From NCBI GenBank assembly GCA_900545745.1, contig URAD01000052.1, positions 1 to 5,233 of the forward strand: DNA of 5,233 bases. The letters are read 5' to 3'. Position 1 is the first letter of the stretch. Every line of letters begins with the position of its first letter. Below the pieces are notes generated by a model. It was not told where the DNA came from. It saw only the letters and a list, made by a program, of their open reading frames with translations, and did not search any database. Shown here piece by piece: positions 1-5,051 of this stretch. The stretch is from an uncultured Collinsella sp. (lineage in GTDB: Bacteria > Actinomycetota > Coriobacteriia > Coriobacteriales > Coriobacteriaceae). Made by a program: the position numbers and the translations under genes.

Positions 1-55
1 TTGGGACCCATTTGTGCGGGGGAGTTGTGGAGTTGTGCAGGCAGACGAGGTTTTT

Positions 56-85
56 CTGGAAATACGCTCCCGATGCGCGTATAGT
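56..85 (+). promoter_or_regulatory. Candidate promoter for rplE and downstream genes
   Basis: TATAGT at 80-85 is a good match to a housekeeping sigma -10 box (TATAAT). The only -35 candidate at a usual distance is CTGGAA (56-61, 18-base spacer), which matches TTGACA at three of six positions, so it is weak. A start of transcription near 91-93 would give a leader of about 130 bases ahead of rplE. The region is non-coding and locally richer in T and A than the genes, which fits. An inverted repeat ATACGC (62-67) / GCGTAT (77-82) overlaps the -10 box. This is inference from consensus matching only. Confidence 0.35.
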
Positions 86-101
86 ACCGATTGTTTTGTC
101 G

Positions 102-164
102 GCTCCTGCTGCGTCGAGTCCAAACCGCAAAATGCCATGAGCGGCGCGGATGCAGCCAGGAGGC
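102..164 (+). promoter_or_regulatory. Structured 5' leader hairpin before rplE
   Basis: CTCCTGCTGCGTC (103-115) pairs with GATGCAGCCAGGAG (149-162) in 13 pairs, with one bulged C (156) and one G-U pair (113/151). An inner stem CCGC (125-128) / GCGG (141-144) closes a 12-base loop. The 3' arm contains an SD-like AGGAGG (158-163) that is mostly paired. No suitable start codon follows it within 5-12 bases, so it probably does not drive translation. Ribosomal-protein operons are often autoregulated through leader RNA structures, and this could be such a site. The ligand, if any, is unknown. Pairing was found by eye, with no energy calculation. Confidence 0.45.
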
Positions 165-222
165 ACGAGGACAACCCATCGTGGCCACGCCCCGTGCTTA
201 AAACCCCAAGAAGGAGTGAACA

Positions 223-780
223 ATGGCAGAAGAGAAGTATGTGCCGCGTCTGAAGACCAAGTACAACAACGAGGTCAAGCAGCAGCTTCAGGACAAGTTC
301 CAGTACGAGAACGTCATGATGATCCCCAAGTTTGAGAAGATCGTCGTGAACATGGGTGTCGGCGAGGCCGCTACCGATTCCAAGGCCATCGACGGTGCCG
401 TGCGCGACCTGCGCGCCATCACCGGACAGCAGCCGATGATCACCCGTGCCCGTAAGTCCATCGCTACCTTCCGCCTGCGCGCTGGTATGCCGATCGGCTG
501 CAAGGTTACCCTGCGTGGCGACCGTATGTGGGAGTTCTTCGATCGTCTGACCTCCGTCGCGATCCCCCGTATCCGCGACTTCCGCGGCATCTCCGCCAAG
601 AGCTTCGACGGCCGTGGTAACTTCTCCATGGGCGTCACCGAGCAGCTCATCTTCCCCGAGATCGACTTCGACTCCGTCGATCACCAGCGTGGTATGGACA
701 TCACTTTCGTGACCACCGCCAACACCGATGAGGAGGCCAAGGCCCTTCTGGACGCCTTCGGTTTCCCGTTCAAGAAATAG
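223..780 (+). CDS. rplE: 50S ribosomal protein L5
   Basis: L5 binds 5S rRNA in the central protuberance of the 50S subunit, together with L18, and contacts the 30S subunit and P-site tRNA. The 185-residue length is normal for the family (about 179-187). Conserved blocks seen are PKFEKIVVNMGVGEA (35-49), the family signature LRAITGQQPMITRARKS (63-79) and the C-terminal region with FDGRGN (128-133) and EQLIFPEIDFD (140-150). The ATG at 223 has AAGGAG at 211-216, six bases upstream, and gives the expected N-terminus MAEEKYVPRL. It is the first gene in view, with no rplX directly before it. A structured 79-base spacer separates it from rpsN. Nothing is missing or broken. Confidence 0.98.
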   Translation: MAEEKYVPRLKTKYNNEVKQQLQDKFQYENVMMIPKFEKIVVNMGVGEAATDSKAIDGAVRDLRAITGQQPMITRARKSIATFRLRAGMPIGCKVTLRGDRMWEFFDRLTSVAIPRIRDFRGISAKSFDGRGNFSMGVTEQLIFPEIDFDSVDHQRGMDITFVTTANTDEEAKALLDAFGFPFKK

Positions 781-834
781 GTTCACCTGCCCTATAAGCG
801 CCGTTCCCACAAGGGGGCGGCGCTTGGGGCGAAC
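781..834 (+). promoter_or_regulatory. Long intercistronic hairpin, rplE-rpsN spacer
   Basis: Starting at the base after the rplE stop, AAGCGCCGTTCCC (796-808) pairs with GGGGGCGGCGCTT (813-825) around the tetraloop ACAA (809-812): 13 continuous pairs including two G-U. Below this, GCCC (789-792) pairs with GGGC (827-830) and GTTC (781-784) with GAAC (831-834), extending the stem to 21 pairs with small internal loops. The downstream bases (aatactctatg) hold no T-run, so this is not a standard intrinsic terminator. It ends 12 bases before the rpsN Shine-Dalgarno. Likely roles are a block to 3' exonucleases, an RNase processing site or a translational control element. Which one is not visible. 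Confidence 0.7.
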
Positions 835-859
835 AATACTCTATGTGAGGAGGATATAA

Positions 860-1045
860 GTGGCTAAGACATCGATGATCGTCAAGTGCAATCGCAAGCA
901 GAAGTTCTCTACTCGTGAGTACACGCGCTGCCAGCGCTGCGGCCGTCCGCACTCTGTGTACCGCAAGTTCGGCCTGTGCCGTGTCTGCTTCCGCGAGCTT
1001 GCACTCAAGGGCGAGCTTCCCGGCGTTAAGAAGGCCAGCTGGTAA
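860..1045 (+). CDS. rpsN: 30S ribosomal protein S14, zinc-binding type (type Z)
   Basis: S14 sits in the head of the 30S subunit and is needed late in head assembly. This is the short, zinc-ribbon (C+) form: 61 residues, with two CxxC pairs, C24/C27 and C40/C43, in the order RCQRCG then LCRVC. The C-terminal GELPGVKKASW is the family hallmark (residues 51-61). The non-zinc form would be about 90-100 residues and lack these cysteines. The start is GTG at 860, preceded by a strong GAGGAGG (847-853) six bases upstream, giving MAKTSMIVK. The gene lies in its normal place between L5 and S8 but is isolated by spacers of 79 and 119 bases, both with stem-loops. Confidence 0.97.
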   Translation: MAKTSMIVKCNRKQKFSTREYTRCQRCGRPHSVYRKFGLCRVCFRELALKGELPGVKKASW

Positions 1046-1057
1046 GTCACTACCAGC
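1038..1057 (+). promoter_or_regulatory. Small hairpin over the rpsN stop codon
   Basis: GCTGGTA (1038-1044) pairs perfectly with TACCAGC (1051-1057) around a six-base loop AGTCAC. The stem includes most of the rpsN stop codon TAA (1043-1045). No T-run follows, so this does not look like a terminator. Ribosomes finishing rpsN would open it, so it can form fully only on untranslated or recently cleared RNA. Function is unknown. Confidence 0.4.
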
Positions 1058-1100
1058 GTTTCAAGCATCAGTTTGGAACAGGGAAAACGCGCTAAAAAGG

Positions 1101-1123
1101 CTTTGCCGTTAAGGGCGGCGAAG
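1101..1123 (+). promoter_or_regulatory. Hairpin in rpsN-rpsH spacer
   Basis: CTTTGCCGTT (1101-1110) pairs with GGCGGCGAAG (1114-1123) around the three-base loop AAG: ten continuous pairs, of which three are G-U. It lies mid-spacer, 28 bases ahead of the rpsH Shine-Dalgarno AAGGAG (1152-1157), and is not followed by a T-run. It is weaker than the rplE-rpsN hairpin because of the wobble pairs. A role in mRNA processing or in control of S8 translation is possible but unproven. The rest of the 119-base spacer shows no convincing promoter or reading frame. Confidence 0.45.
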
Positions 1124-1164
1124 AACCAAGAGCACGTGTTCATCAAGAACGAAGGAGAATCTGT

Positions 1165-1563
1165 ATGAACCTTACAGACCCGATCGCAGATATGCTTACG
1201 CGCATCCGTAACGCTAACTCTGTGAACAAGGCCACGGTCTCCATGCCGAGCAGCAAGAAGCTCGTCGAGATCGCTCGTGTTCTGCACGAGGAGGGCTACA
1301 TCGAGGGCTACGATGTCGAGGACACCGTTCCCCAGAAGACTCTGCACATCACGCTTAAGTATGGTCCCAAGAAGGCTAAGGTCATCAACGGCATCCGCCG
1401 CATTTCCAAGCCGGGCCTGCGTAAGTACACCGGCGTTGCCGACATGCCCCGCGTCCGCGGTGGCCTTGGTACCGCCATTATTTCCACCAGCCATGGCGTC
1501 ATGACCGACCGCGATGCTCGCAAGCACAACGTCGGCGGCGAGATCATCGCTTACGTCTGGTAA
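1165..1563 (+). CDS. rpsH: 30S ribosomal protein S8
   Basis: S8 is a primary binder of 16S rRNA (helix 21) in the 30S platform. In E. coli it is also the repressor of the spc operon, binding the mRNA around the rplE start; whether that holds here is not known. The 132-residue length is normal. The N-terminus MNLTDPIADMLTRIRNA (1-17) and the C-terminal signature GLGTAIISTSHGVMTDRDA (100-118), followed by GGEIIAYVW, are diagnostic. ATG at 1165 has AAGGAG at 1152-1157, seven bases upstream. It follows rpsN after an unusually long 119-base spacer and precedes rplF by 33 bases. The sequence appears intact. Confidence 0.98.
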   Translation: MNLTDPIADMLTRIRNANSVNKATVSMPSSKKLVEIARVLHEEGYIEGYDVEDTVPQKTLHITLKYGPKKAKVINGIRRISKPGLRKYTGVADMPRVRGGLGTAIISTSHGVMTDRDARKHNVGGEIIAYVW

Positions 1564-1596
1564 TTCGCTCGGTAGGTAGAAGGAAAGGAGATCACC

Positions 1597-2133
1597 GTGT
1601 CTCGTATCGGTAATAAGCCTGTCCAGATTCCCGCCGGAGTCGAAGTGGCAGTCAACGGCAACAACGTTGTCGTCAAGGGCCCCAAGGGCCAGCTCGAGCT
1701 CGATGTCTTTGAGAAGCTCGCTATCAACGTCGAGGACAACGTCCTCACCGTTTCCCGTCCCGACGACGAGCGTGAGACCCGTGCCCGCCACGGCCTCACC
1801 CGTGCCCTCATCCACAACATGGTTGTTGGCGTTTCCGAGGGCTTCGAGAAGAAGCTCGAGCTCGCCGGCGTCGGTTACCGCGTGCAGCAGAAGGGCAAGA
1901 ACCTCGAGTTCTCCCTGGGCTTCTCGCACCCCGTGATCGTCGAGGCTCCCGAGGGCATCACCTTCGAGGTTCCCGACAACACCCACGTGAACGTCAAGGG
2001 TATCAACAAGCAGCAGGTCGGTCAGATCGCCGCTGAGATCCGCGGCCATCGTCCTCCCGAGCCTTACAAGGGCAAGGGTATCCACTACGTTGGCGAGCAC
2101 ATCCGCCGCAAGCTGGGTAAGGCCGCCAAGTAG
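1597..2133 (+). CDS. rplF: 50S ribosomal protein L6
   Basis: L6 binds 23S rRNA near the sarcin-ricin loop and the base of the L7/L12 stalk, where translation factors dock. At 178 residues it has the family's usual length and the two repeated L6 folds. It begins MSRIGNKPVQIPAGVEV (1-17), has the mid-protein GVGYRVQQKG (91-100) and the C-terminal signature RPPEPYKGKGI (152-162). The start is GTG at 1597, supported by AAAGGAG (1584-1590) six bases upstream and by the canonical N-terminus; no upstream ATG in frame fits. The C-terminal tail is basic (RRKLGKAAK). A 74-base spacer with a hairpin follows before rplR. Confidence 0.98.
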   Translation: MSRIGNKPVQIPAGVEVAVNGNNVVVKGPKGQLELDVFEKLAINVEDNVLTVSRPDDERETRARHGLTRALIHNMVVGVSEGFEKKLELAGVGYRVQQKGKNLEFSLGFSHPVIVEAPEGITFEVPDNTHVNVKGINKQQVGQIAAEIRGHRPPEPYKGKGIHYVGEHIRRKLGKAAK

Positions 2134-2157
2134 TCTAACCGACTCACTCGCATAAGA

Positions 2158-2179
2158 CCAGCACCCCGTCAGGTGCTGG
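2158..2179 (+). promoter_or_regulatory. Perfect hairpin in rplF-rplR spacer
   Basis: CCAGCACC (2158-2165) pairs perfectly with GGTGCTGG (2172-2179) around a six-base loop CCGTCA. A run of five T lies at 2191-2195, but it is separated from the stem by 11 bases and runs straight into the rplR Shine-Dalgarno AGGAG (2196-2200). The geometry is therefore wrong for an intrinsic terminator, and stopping here would cut off five ribosomal protein genes plus secY. Probable intercistronic mRNA structure, processing site or partial attenuator. Confidence 0.55.
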
Positions 2180-2207
2180 CAAGATCAACCTTTTTAGGAG
2201 TTTACGT

Positions 2208-2576
2208 ATGAACAAGCATAAGGCGAAGCTGGAAGGCCTCAAGCGTCGTCAGCGTCGTGTTCGCGGCAAGGTCTCGGGTACCTCCGAGCGTCCGCGTCTT
2301 CGCGTGACCCGTACTAACGCCAACATCTATGCCCAGATCATCGACGACAGCAAGGGCTCCAGCCTGACGCTCGTCTCTGCCTCGACCCTCGAGGCCGAGT
2401 TTAAGGGCACCCACACCTCGAACAAGGAGGCTGCGGAGAAGGTCGGTCAGCTCGTTGGCAAGCGCGCCATCGAGGCCGGCATCACCAAGGTCGCCTTCGA
2501 TCGCGGTGGCCGTATCTACCATGGCCGCGTCAAGGCCCTCGCCGACGGTGCTCGTGCCGCCGGTCTCGAGTTCTAG
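2208..2576 (+). CDS. rplR: 50S ribosomal protein L18
   Basis: L18 binds 5S rRNA and, with L5, anchors it in the central protuberance of the 50S subunit. The 122-residue length is typical. The first 20 residues are strongly basic (KHKAKLEGLKRRQRRVRGK), as expected for the RNA-binding tail. Then come the conserved RPRLRVTRTNANIYAQIIDD (28-47), AFDRGGRIYHGRVKALADGA (96-115) and the end ARAAGLEF. ATG at 2208 has AGGAG (2196-2200) seven bases upstream. The stop codon overlaps the Shine-Dalgarno of rpsE, marking the beginning of the tightly packed part of the operon. Confidence 0.98.
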   Translation: MNKHKAKLEGLKRRQRRVRGKVSGTSERPRLRVTRTNANIYAQIIDDSKGSSLTLVSASTLEAEFKGTHTSNKEAAEKVGQLVGKRAIEAGITKVAFDRGGRIYHGRVKALADGARAAGLEF

Positions 2577-2593
2577 GAGGTATGTAGCACATG
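2575..2593 (+). promoter_or_regulatory. rpsE ribosome binding site overlapping rplR stop
   Basis: AGGAGG (2575-2580) shares two bases with the rplR stop TAG (2574-2576). The true rpsE ATG (2591) lies 10 bases downstream, a rather long spacing. An ATG at 2582 follows the SD after only one base and is itself directly followed by TAG (2585-2587), so it would be a start-stop codon pair. The N-terminus MARNQKQQRE and the conserved frame show that 2591 is the real start. The arrangement implies translational coupling between L18 and S5. Confidence 0.7.
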
Positions 2594-3115
2594 GCTCGTA
2601 ATCAGAAGCAGCAGCGCGAGGCCTCCGAGTTCGAGGAGCGCGTCGTTTACATCAACCGCGTGTCGAAGACCGTCAAGGGTGGTCGTCGCATGAGCCTCGT
2701 CGCTCTCGTCGTCGTTGGCGACGGCAAGGGCAACGTCGGCGTTGGCATGGGCAAGTCCGCTGAGGTGCCCATGGCCATCTCCAAGGCGTCTCTCGATGCC
2801 AAGAAGAACATGTTCCACGTGCCGGTGACCGATCAGGGCACCATCCCGCACGAGGTTCTCGGCCACTTTGGTGCCGGCCGCATCATCATCAAGCCCGCTG
2901 TCGAGGGTACCGGCGTTATCGCCGGCGGCGCTGTGCGTCCCCTCTTCGAGCTTGCTGGCATCAAGAACGTCCTGTCCAAGTCCCTCGGTACCGACAACGG
3001 CCTCAACATCATCAAGGCTGCCGTCGAGGGCCTCAAGGAGCTCTCCAGCCCTGAGGACGTCGCGGCTCGCCGTGGCCTGACGGTCTCCGAGATGTTCGTC
3101 GGTAAGGAGAACTAA
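2591..3115 (+). CDS. rpsE: 30S ribosomal protein S5
   Basis: S5 lies at the back of the 30S subunit, at the mRNA entry tunnel and helix 34, and affects decoding accuracy. The 174 residues include the N-terminal double-stranded RNA-binding-like domain with the loop NRVSKTVKGGRRMS (22-35), then VVGDGKGNVGVGMGKS (41-56). The C-terminal domain has EGTGVIAGGAVR (105-116) and LAGIKNVLSKSLG (121-133). The 22-35 loop is where spectinomycin resistance changes map in E. coli; here it looks wild type, with no deletion. The position usually occupied by an aromatic residue after GGRRxS is leucine (L36), a mild deviation. The Shine-Dalgarno of rpmD (3104-3109) lies inside the last codons, so the two genes are probably translationally coupled. 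Confidence 0.98.
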   Translation: MARNQKQQREASEFEERVVYINRVSKTVKGGRRMSLVALVVVGDGKGNVGVGMGKSAEVPMAISKASLDAKKNMFHVPVTDQGTIPHEVLGHFGAGRIIIKPAVEGTGVIAGGAVRPLFELAGIKNVLSKSLGTDNGLNIIKAAVEGLKELSSPEDVAARRGLTVSEMFVGKEN

Positions 3116-3117
3116 GC

Positions 3118-3300
3118 ATGGCTGACACCATCAAGATCAAGCAGGTCCGCAGCACCAACGGTTGCAAGCAGGACCAGGTCCGTACTGTCCGTGCCCTCGG
3201 TCTCCACAGGATCCGCGAGGTTCGCGAGATTGCTGACAACGAGTCCGTCCGCGGCATGATCTTCAAGGTCAAGCACCTTGTCGAGATTGTAGAGGAGTAG
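3118..3300 (+). CDS. rpmD: 50S ribosomal protein L30
   Basis: L30 is a small peripheral protein of the 50S subunit. The 60-residue length is exactly that of the bacterial family. Seen are the N-terminal strand with basic residues (TIKIKQVRSTNGCKQDQ, 4-20), the central TVRALGLHRI (23-32) and the conserved DNESVRGMIFKVKHLV (40-55), matching the L30 fold. ATG at 3118 lies two bases after the rpsE stop. Its AAGGAG (3104-3109) is within rpsE, eight bases upstream of the start, so translation very likely depends on rpsE being read. It is absent in some bacteria but is in its standard location here, between S5 and L15. Confidence 0.96.
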   Translation: MADTIKIKQVRSTNGCKQDQVRTVRALGLHRIREVREIADNESVRGMIFKVKHLVEIVEE

Positions 3301-3303
3301 CAA

Positions 3304-3753
3304 ATGCAGCTTCACGATCTTACTCCCGCGCCCGGTTCCACCAAGAACCGCAAGCGCGTCGGCCGTGGCAATTCTTCGGGTCACGGCACCACTTCTGGCC
3401 GCGGCCAGAAGGGCCAGGGTTCCCGCTCTGGCGGCACCAAGGGTGCCGGCTTCGAGGGTGGCCAGACTCCGCTGGCTATGCGCCTGCCCAAGCTTCCGGG
3501 CTTCCGTAACCCCCGTCGTATCGAGTACACCGCTGTTAACGTTGAGCGTCTCGAGCGCAAGTTCGAGGACGGCGCTGTGATCGACGGTGCCGCTCTTAAG
3601 GCCGCTCGCATCACCAAGAGCGAGTTCGAGCCCGTCAAGGTGCTCGGCAATGGTGAGCTCACCAAGAAGTTCACGGTCAAGGTCGACAAGGTCAGCGCTT
3701 CTGCGCAGGCCAAGATCGAGGCCGCCGGCGGAAAGGTCGAGCTGCCGTGCTAA
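3304..3753 (+). CDS. rplO: 50S ribosomal protein L15
   Basis: L15 is an internal 50S assembly protein that threads through 23S rRNA. At 149 residues it has the normal length. The N-terminal half is the glycine- and arginine-rich extension, beginning MQLHDLTPAPGS and including RVGRGNSSGHGTTSGRGQKG (18-37), then the LPKLPGFRNP segment (61-70). The globular C-terminal part carries VKVLGNGELTKKFTVKVDKV (111-130) and SASAQAKIEAAGGKVEL. ATG at 3304 follows the rpmD stop by three bases, with AGGAG (3293-3297) inside rpmD. The end overlaps the secY start by seven bases in a different frame, a common arrangement for coupled genes. Confidence 0.98.
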   Translation: MQLHDLTPAPGSTKNRKRVGRGNSSGHGTTSGRGQKGQGSRSGGTKGAGFEGGQTPLAMRLPKLPGFRNPRRIEYTAVNVERLERKFEDGAVIDGAALKAARITKSEFEPVKVLGNGELTKKFTVKVDKVSASAQAKIEAAGGKVELPC

Positions 3754-5033
3754 ATGGTCTTAAGAATGCTTTCCGCATCAAAGAATTGCGCGAAAAGATT
3801 CTTTTTACCATAGCTATGCTCGTCGTGTACCGCATTGGTGCGCACGTTCCTGTGCCCGGCATTCCCTTCCAGGGGATGCTGGGCCTTTTCTCGACCGATA
3901 ACAATTCGGTCGCCGCAGGTGCTATGGCCCTCCTGAATCTTTTCTCTGGCGGCGCGTTGAGCTATGTGTCGGTGTTTTCGCTGGGCATCATGCCTTACAT
4001 CACCAGCTCGATCATCCTCCAGATGCTCCAGGCCGTCGTGCCTTCCCTGCATGAGCTTGCCCGCGAGGGCGAGGTCGGTCAGACCAAGATTACGCAGTAT
4101 TCGCGTTACCTCACCCTGGCTCTGGCAATCCTCAACTCCGTGGGTTACCTCTTCCTCTTTAAGAGCTTCGGCATCAGCTTCAATGGCGCCGGCGCTCCCG
4201 AGATCATCTTCGACCTCATGATCGTCGGTACGCTCACCGCGGGCGCCATGCTGATCATGTGGATTGGTGAGCTCATCACCCAGCGCGGTATCGGCAATGG
4301 CATGTCGCTGATCATCTTCGCGAACATCATGGCCGGTCTGCCGCAGGCTATCTTCTCCAGCACCGAGGGCAATGCCGGTGGCATCATCACCATGGTGATC
4401 ATCTGCGCCATCATCCTGCTGGTTATCCCGCTGATTGTTTTCCTTGAGCGCGGCCAGCGCCGCATCCCGGTCTCCTACGCTAAGCGCGTCGTGGGCCGTC
4501 GCATGATGGGTGGCCAGACCACCTACCTGCCCATCAAGGTCAACACCGCGGGTGTCGTGCCGATTATCTTCGCTTCGGCGCTGCTGTACTTCCCGGCTCA
4601 GATTGCCGTGTTCTTCCCCGGCATCGGCTGGATTCAGGCAGTTGCCTCCGCGCTTTCGACCGGTTGGCTCAACTGGGTGCTTAACGTTGTCCTCATCGTG
4701 TTCTTCGCGTACTTCTACACCTCCATGGTGTTCAACCCCGATGACACGGCCGATAACCTTAAGAAGCAGGGCGGCTTTATTCCGGGCGTCCGTCCGGGTA
4801 GGGCTACCGCGGCCTACATCAAGAACGCGCTCAACAAGATCACGCTTCCCAGCGCTGTCTTTTTGGCGCTCATCGCCATCGTGCCTTCGATCATCTTCTC
4901 CTTCACGGGTAACCATCTGATCCAGGCATTTGGCGGCACGTCCATCCTCATCATGGTCGGCGTCGTGCTCGACACGGTCGATAAGCTCGAAGGCCAGATC
5001 AAGATGTATGATTACGATGGATTCTTTAAATAG
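3747..5033 (+). CDS. secY: Protein translocase subunit SecY
   Basis: SecY is the channel-forming core of the SecYEG translocon in the cytoplasmic membrane, moving unfolded proteins outward and inserting membrane proteins. The 428 residues show about ten hydrophobic segments (near 18-36, 58-98 including the plug and TM2, 119-138, 151-173, 185-203, 213-233, 267-290, 305-328, 367-386, 391-410). The family signature SVFSLGIMPYITSSIILQ is at 75-92. The cytosolic loops carry RRIPVSYAKRVVGRR (238-252) and NPDDTADNLKKQGGFIPGVR (330-349), which contact ribosome or SecA in studied homologues. The start is GTG 3747, inside rplO: it gives MLNGLKNAFRI, the usual SecY beginning, whereas ATG 3754 is out of frame. 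The Shine-Dalgarno is weak (AAAGG, 3732-3736), implying coupling to rplO. Confidence 0.98.
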   Translation: MLNGLKNAFRIKELREKILFTIAMLVVYRIGAHVPVPGIPFQGMLGLFSTDNNSVAAGAMALLNLFSGGALSYVSVFSLGIMPYITSSIILQMLQAVVPSLHELAREGEVGQTKITQYSRYLTLALAILNSVGYLFLFKSFGISFNGAGAPEIIFDLMIVGTLTAGAMLIMWIGELITQRGIGNGMSLIIFANIMAGLPQAIFSSTEGNAGGIITMVIICAIILLVIPLIVFLERGQRRIPVSYAKRVVGRRMMGGQTTYLPIKVNTAGVVPIIFASALLYFPAQIAVFFPGIGWIQAVASALSTGWLNWVLNVVLIVFFAYFYTSMVFNPDDTADNLKKQGGFIPGVRPGRATAAYIKNALNKITLPSAVFLALIAIVPSIIFSFTGNHLIQAFGGTSILIMVGVVLDTVDKLEGQIKMYDYDGFFK

Positions 5034-5051
5034 GCTAGAGGAGGATTGCTC

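Larger units (their letters stand above)
1..222 (+). other. Non-coding stretch and probable leader upstream of rplE
   Basis: No reading frame here resembles a known protein. In particular, none of the three forward frames gives the C-terminal end of ribosomal protein L24 (rplX), the usual gene before rplE. Frame 1 is stopped at 82-84 and again at 199-201. Frame 3 is stopped at 138-140. Frame 2 stays open but runs on into rplE out of frame, with no Shine-Dalgarno sequence at its ATG codons. Visible elements are a tandem 8-base repeat GGAGTTGT (21-36), a weak promoter candidate (57-85), an imperfect hairpin (103-162), a 10-base palindrome CGTGGCCACG (180-189) and the rplE Shine-Dalgarno AAGGAG (211-216). 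Whether L24 lies just left of the window cannot be seen. Confidence 0.6.

Noticed and set aside
21..37. Tandem 8-base repeat GGAGTTGT x2
   Set aside because: Two copies of eight bases are weak evidence for anything functional. No further copies are seen in the window.
87..102. Small CCGA...TCGG hairpin just after the -10 candidate
   Set aside because: It has only four Watson-Crick pairs plus a wobble around a T-rich loop and competes with the larger leader hairpin. It is too weak to annotate.
180..189. Palindrome CGTGGCCACG as an operator
   Set aside because: A self-complementary 10-mer is not rare in GC-rich DNA, and it sits far downstream of the promoter candidate. No second copy supports it.
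158..201. AGGAGG followed by GTG 181 encoding a six-residue peptide
   Set aside because: The gap between AGGAGG and GTG is 17 bases, too far for initiation, and most of the AGGAGG is paired in the leader hairpin.
137..253. Possible leader peptide beginning at ATG 137 and overlapping the rplE start
   Set aside because: There is no Shine-Dalgarno sequence before ATG 137, the composition is unlike a real protein, and it would run into rplE out of frame.
796..840. Intrinsic terminator after rplE
   Set aside because: The stem is strong, but the following bases contain no T-run, and transcription must continue into essential genes.
841..2100. Long reverse-strand open frame (419 codons) opposite rpsN, rpsH and rplF
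   Set aside because: It mirrors three conserved ribosomal genes. Its composition (Leu, Val, Asp, Gly and Ala rich) is what the antisense of GC-rich, codon-biased genes gives, and it matches no family I recognise.
3786..3820. Internal promoter near the secY start (TTGCGC ... TATGCT)
   Set aside because: The distance between the two boxes is 23 bases, well outside the usual 16-18, and the sequence is explained by secY codons.
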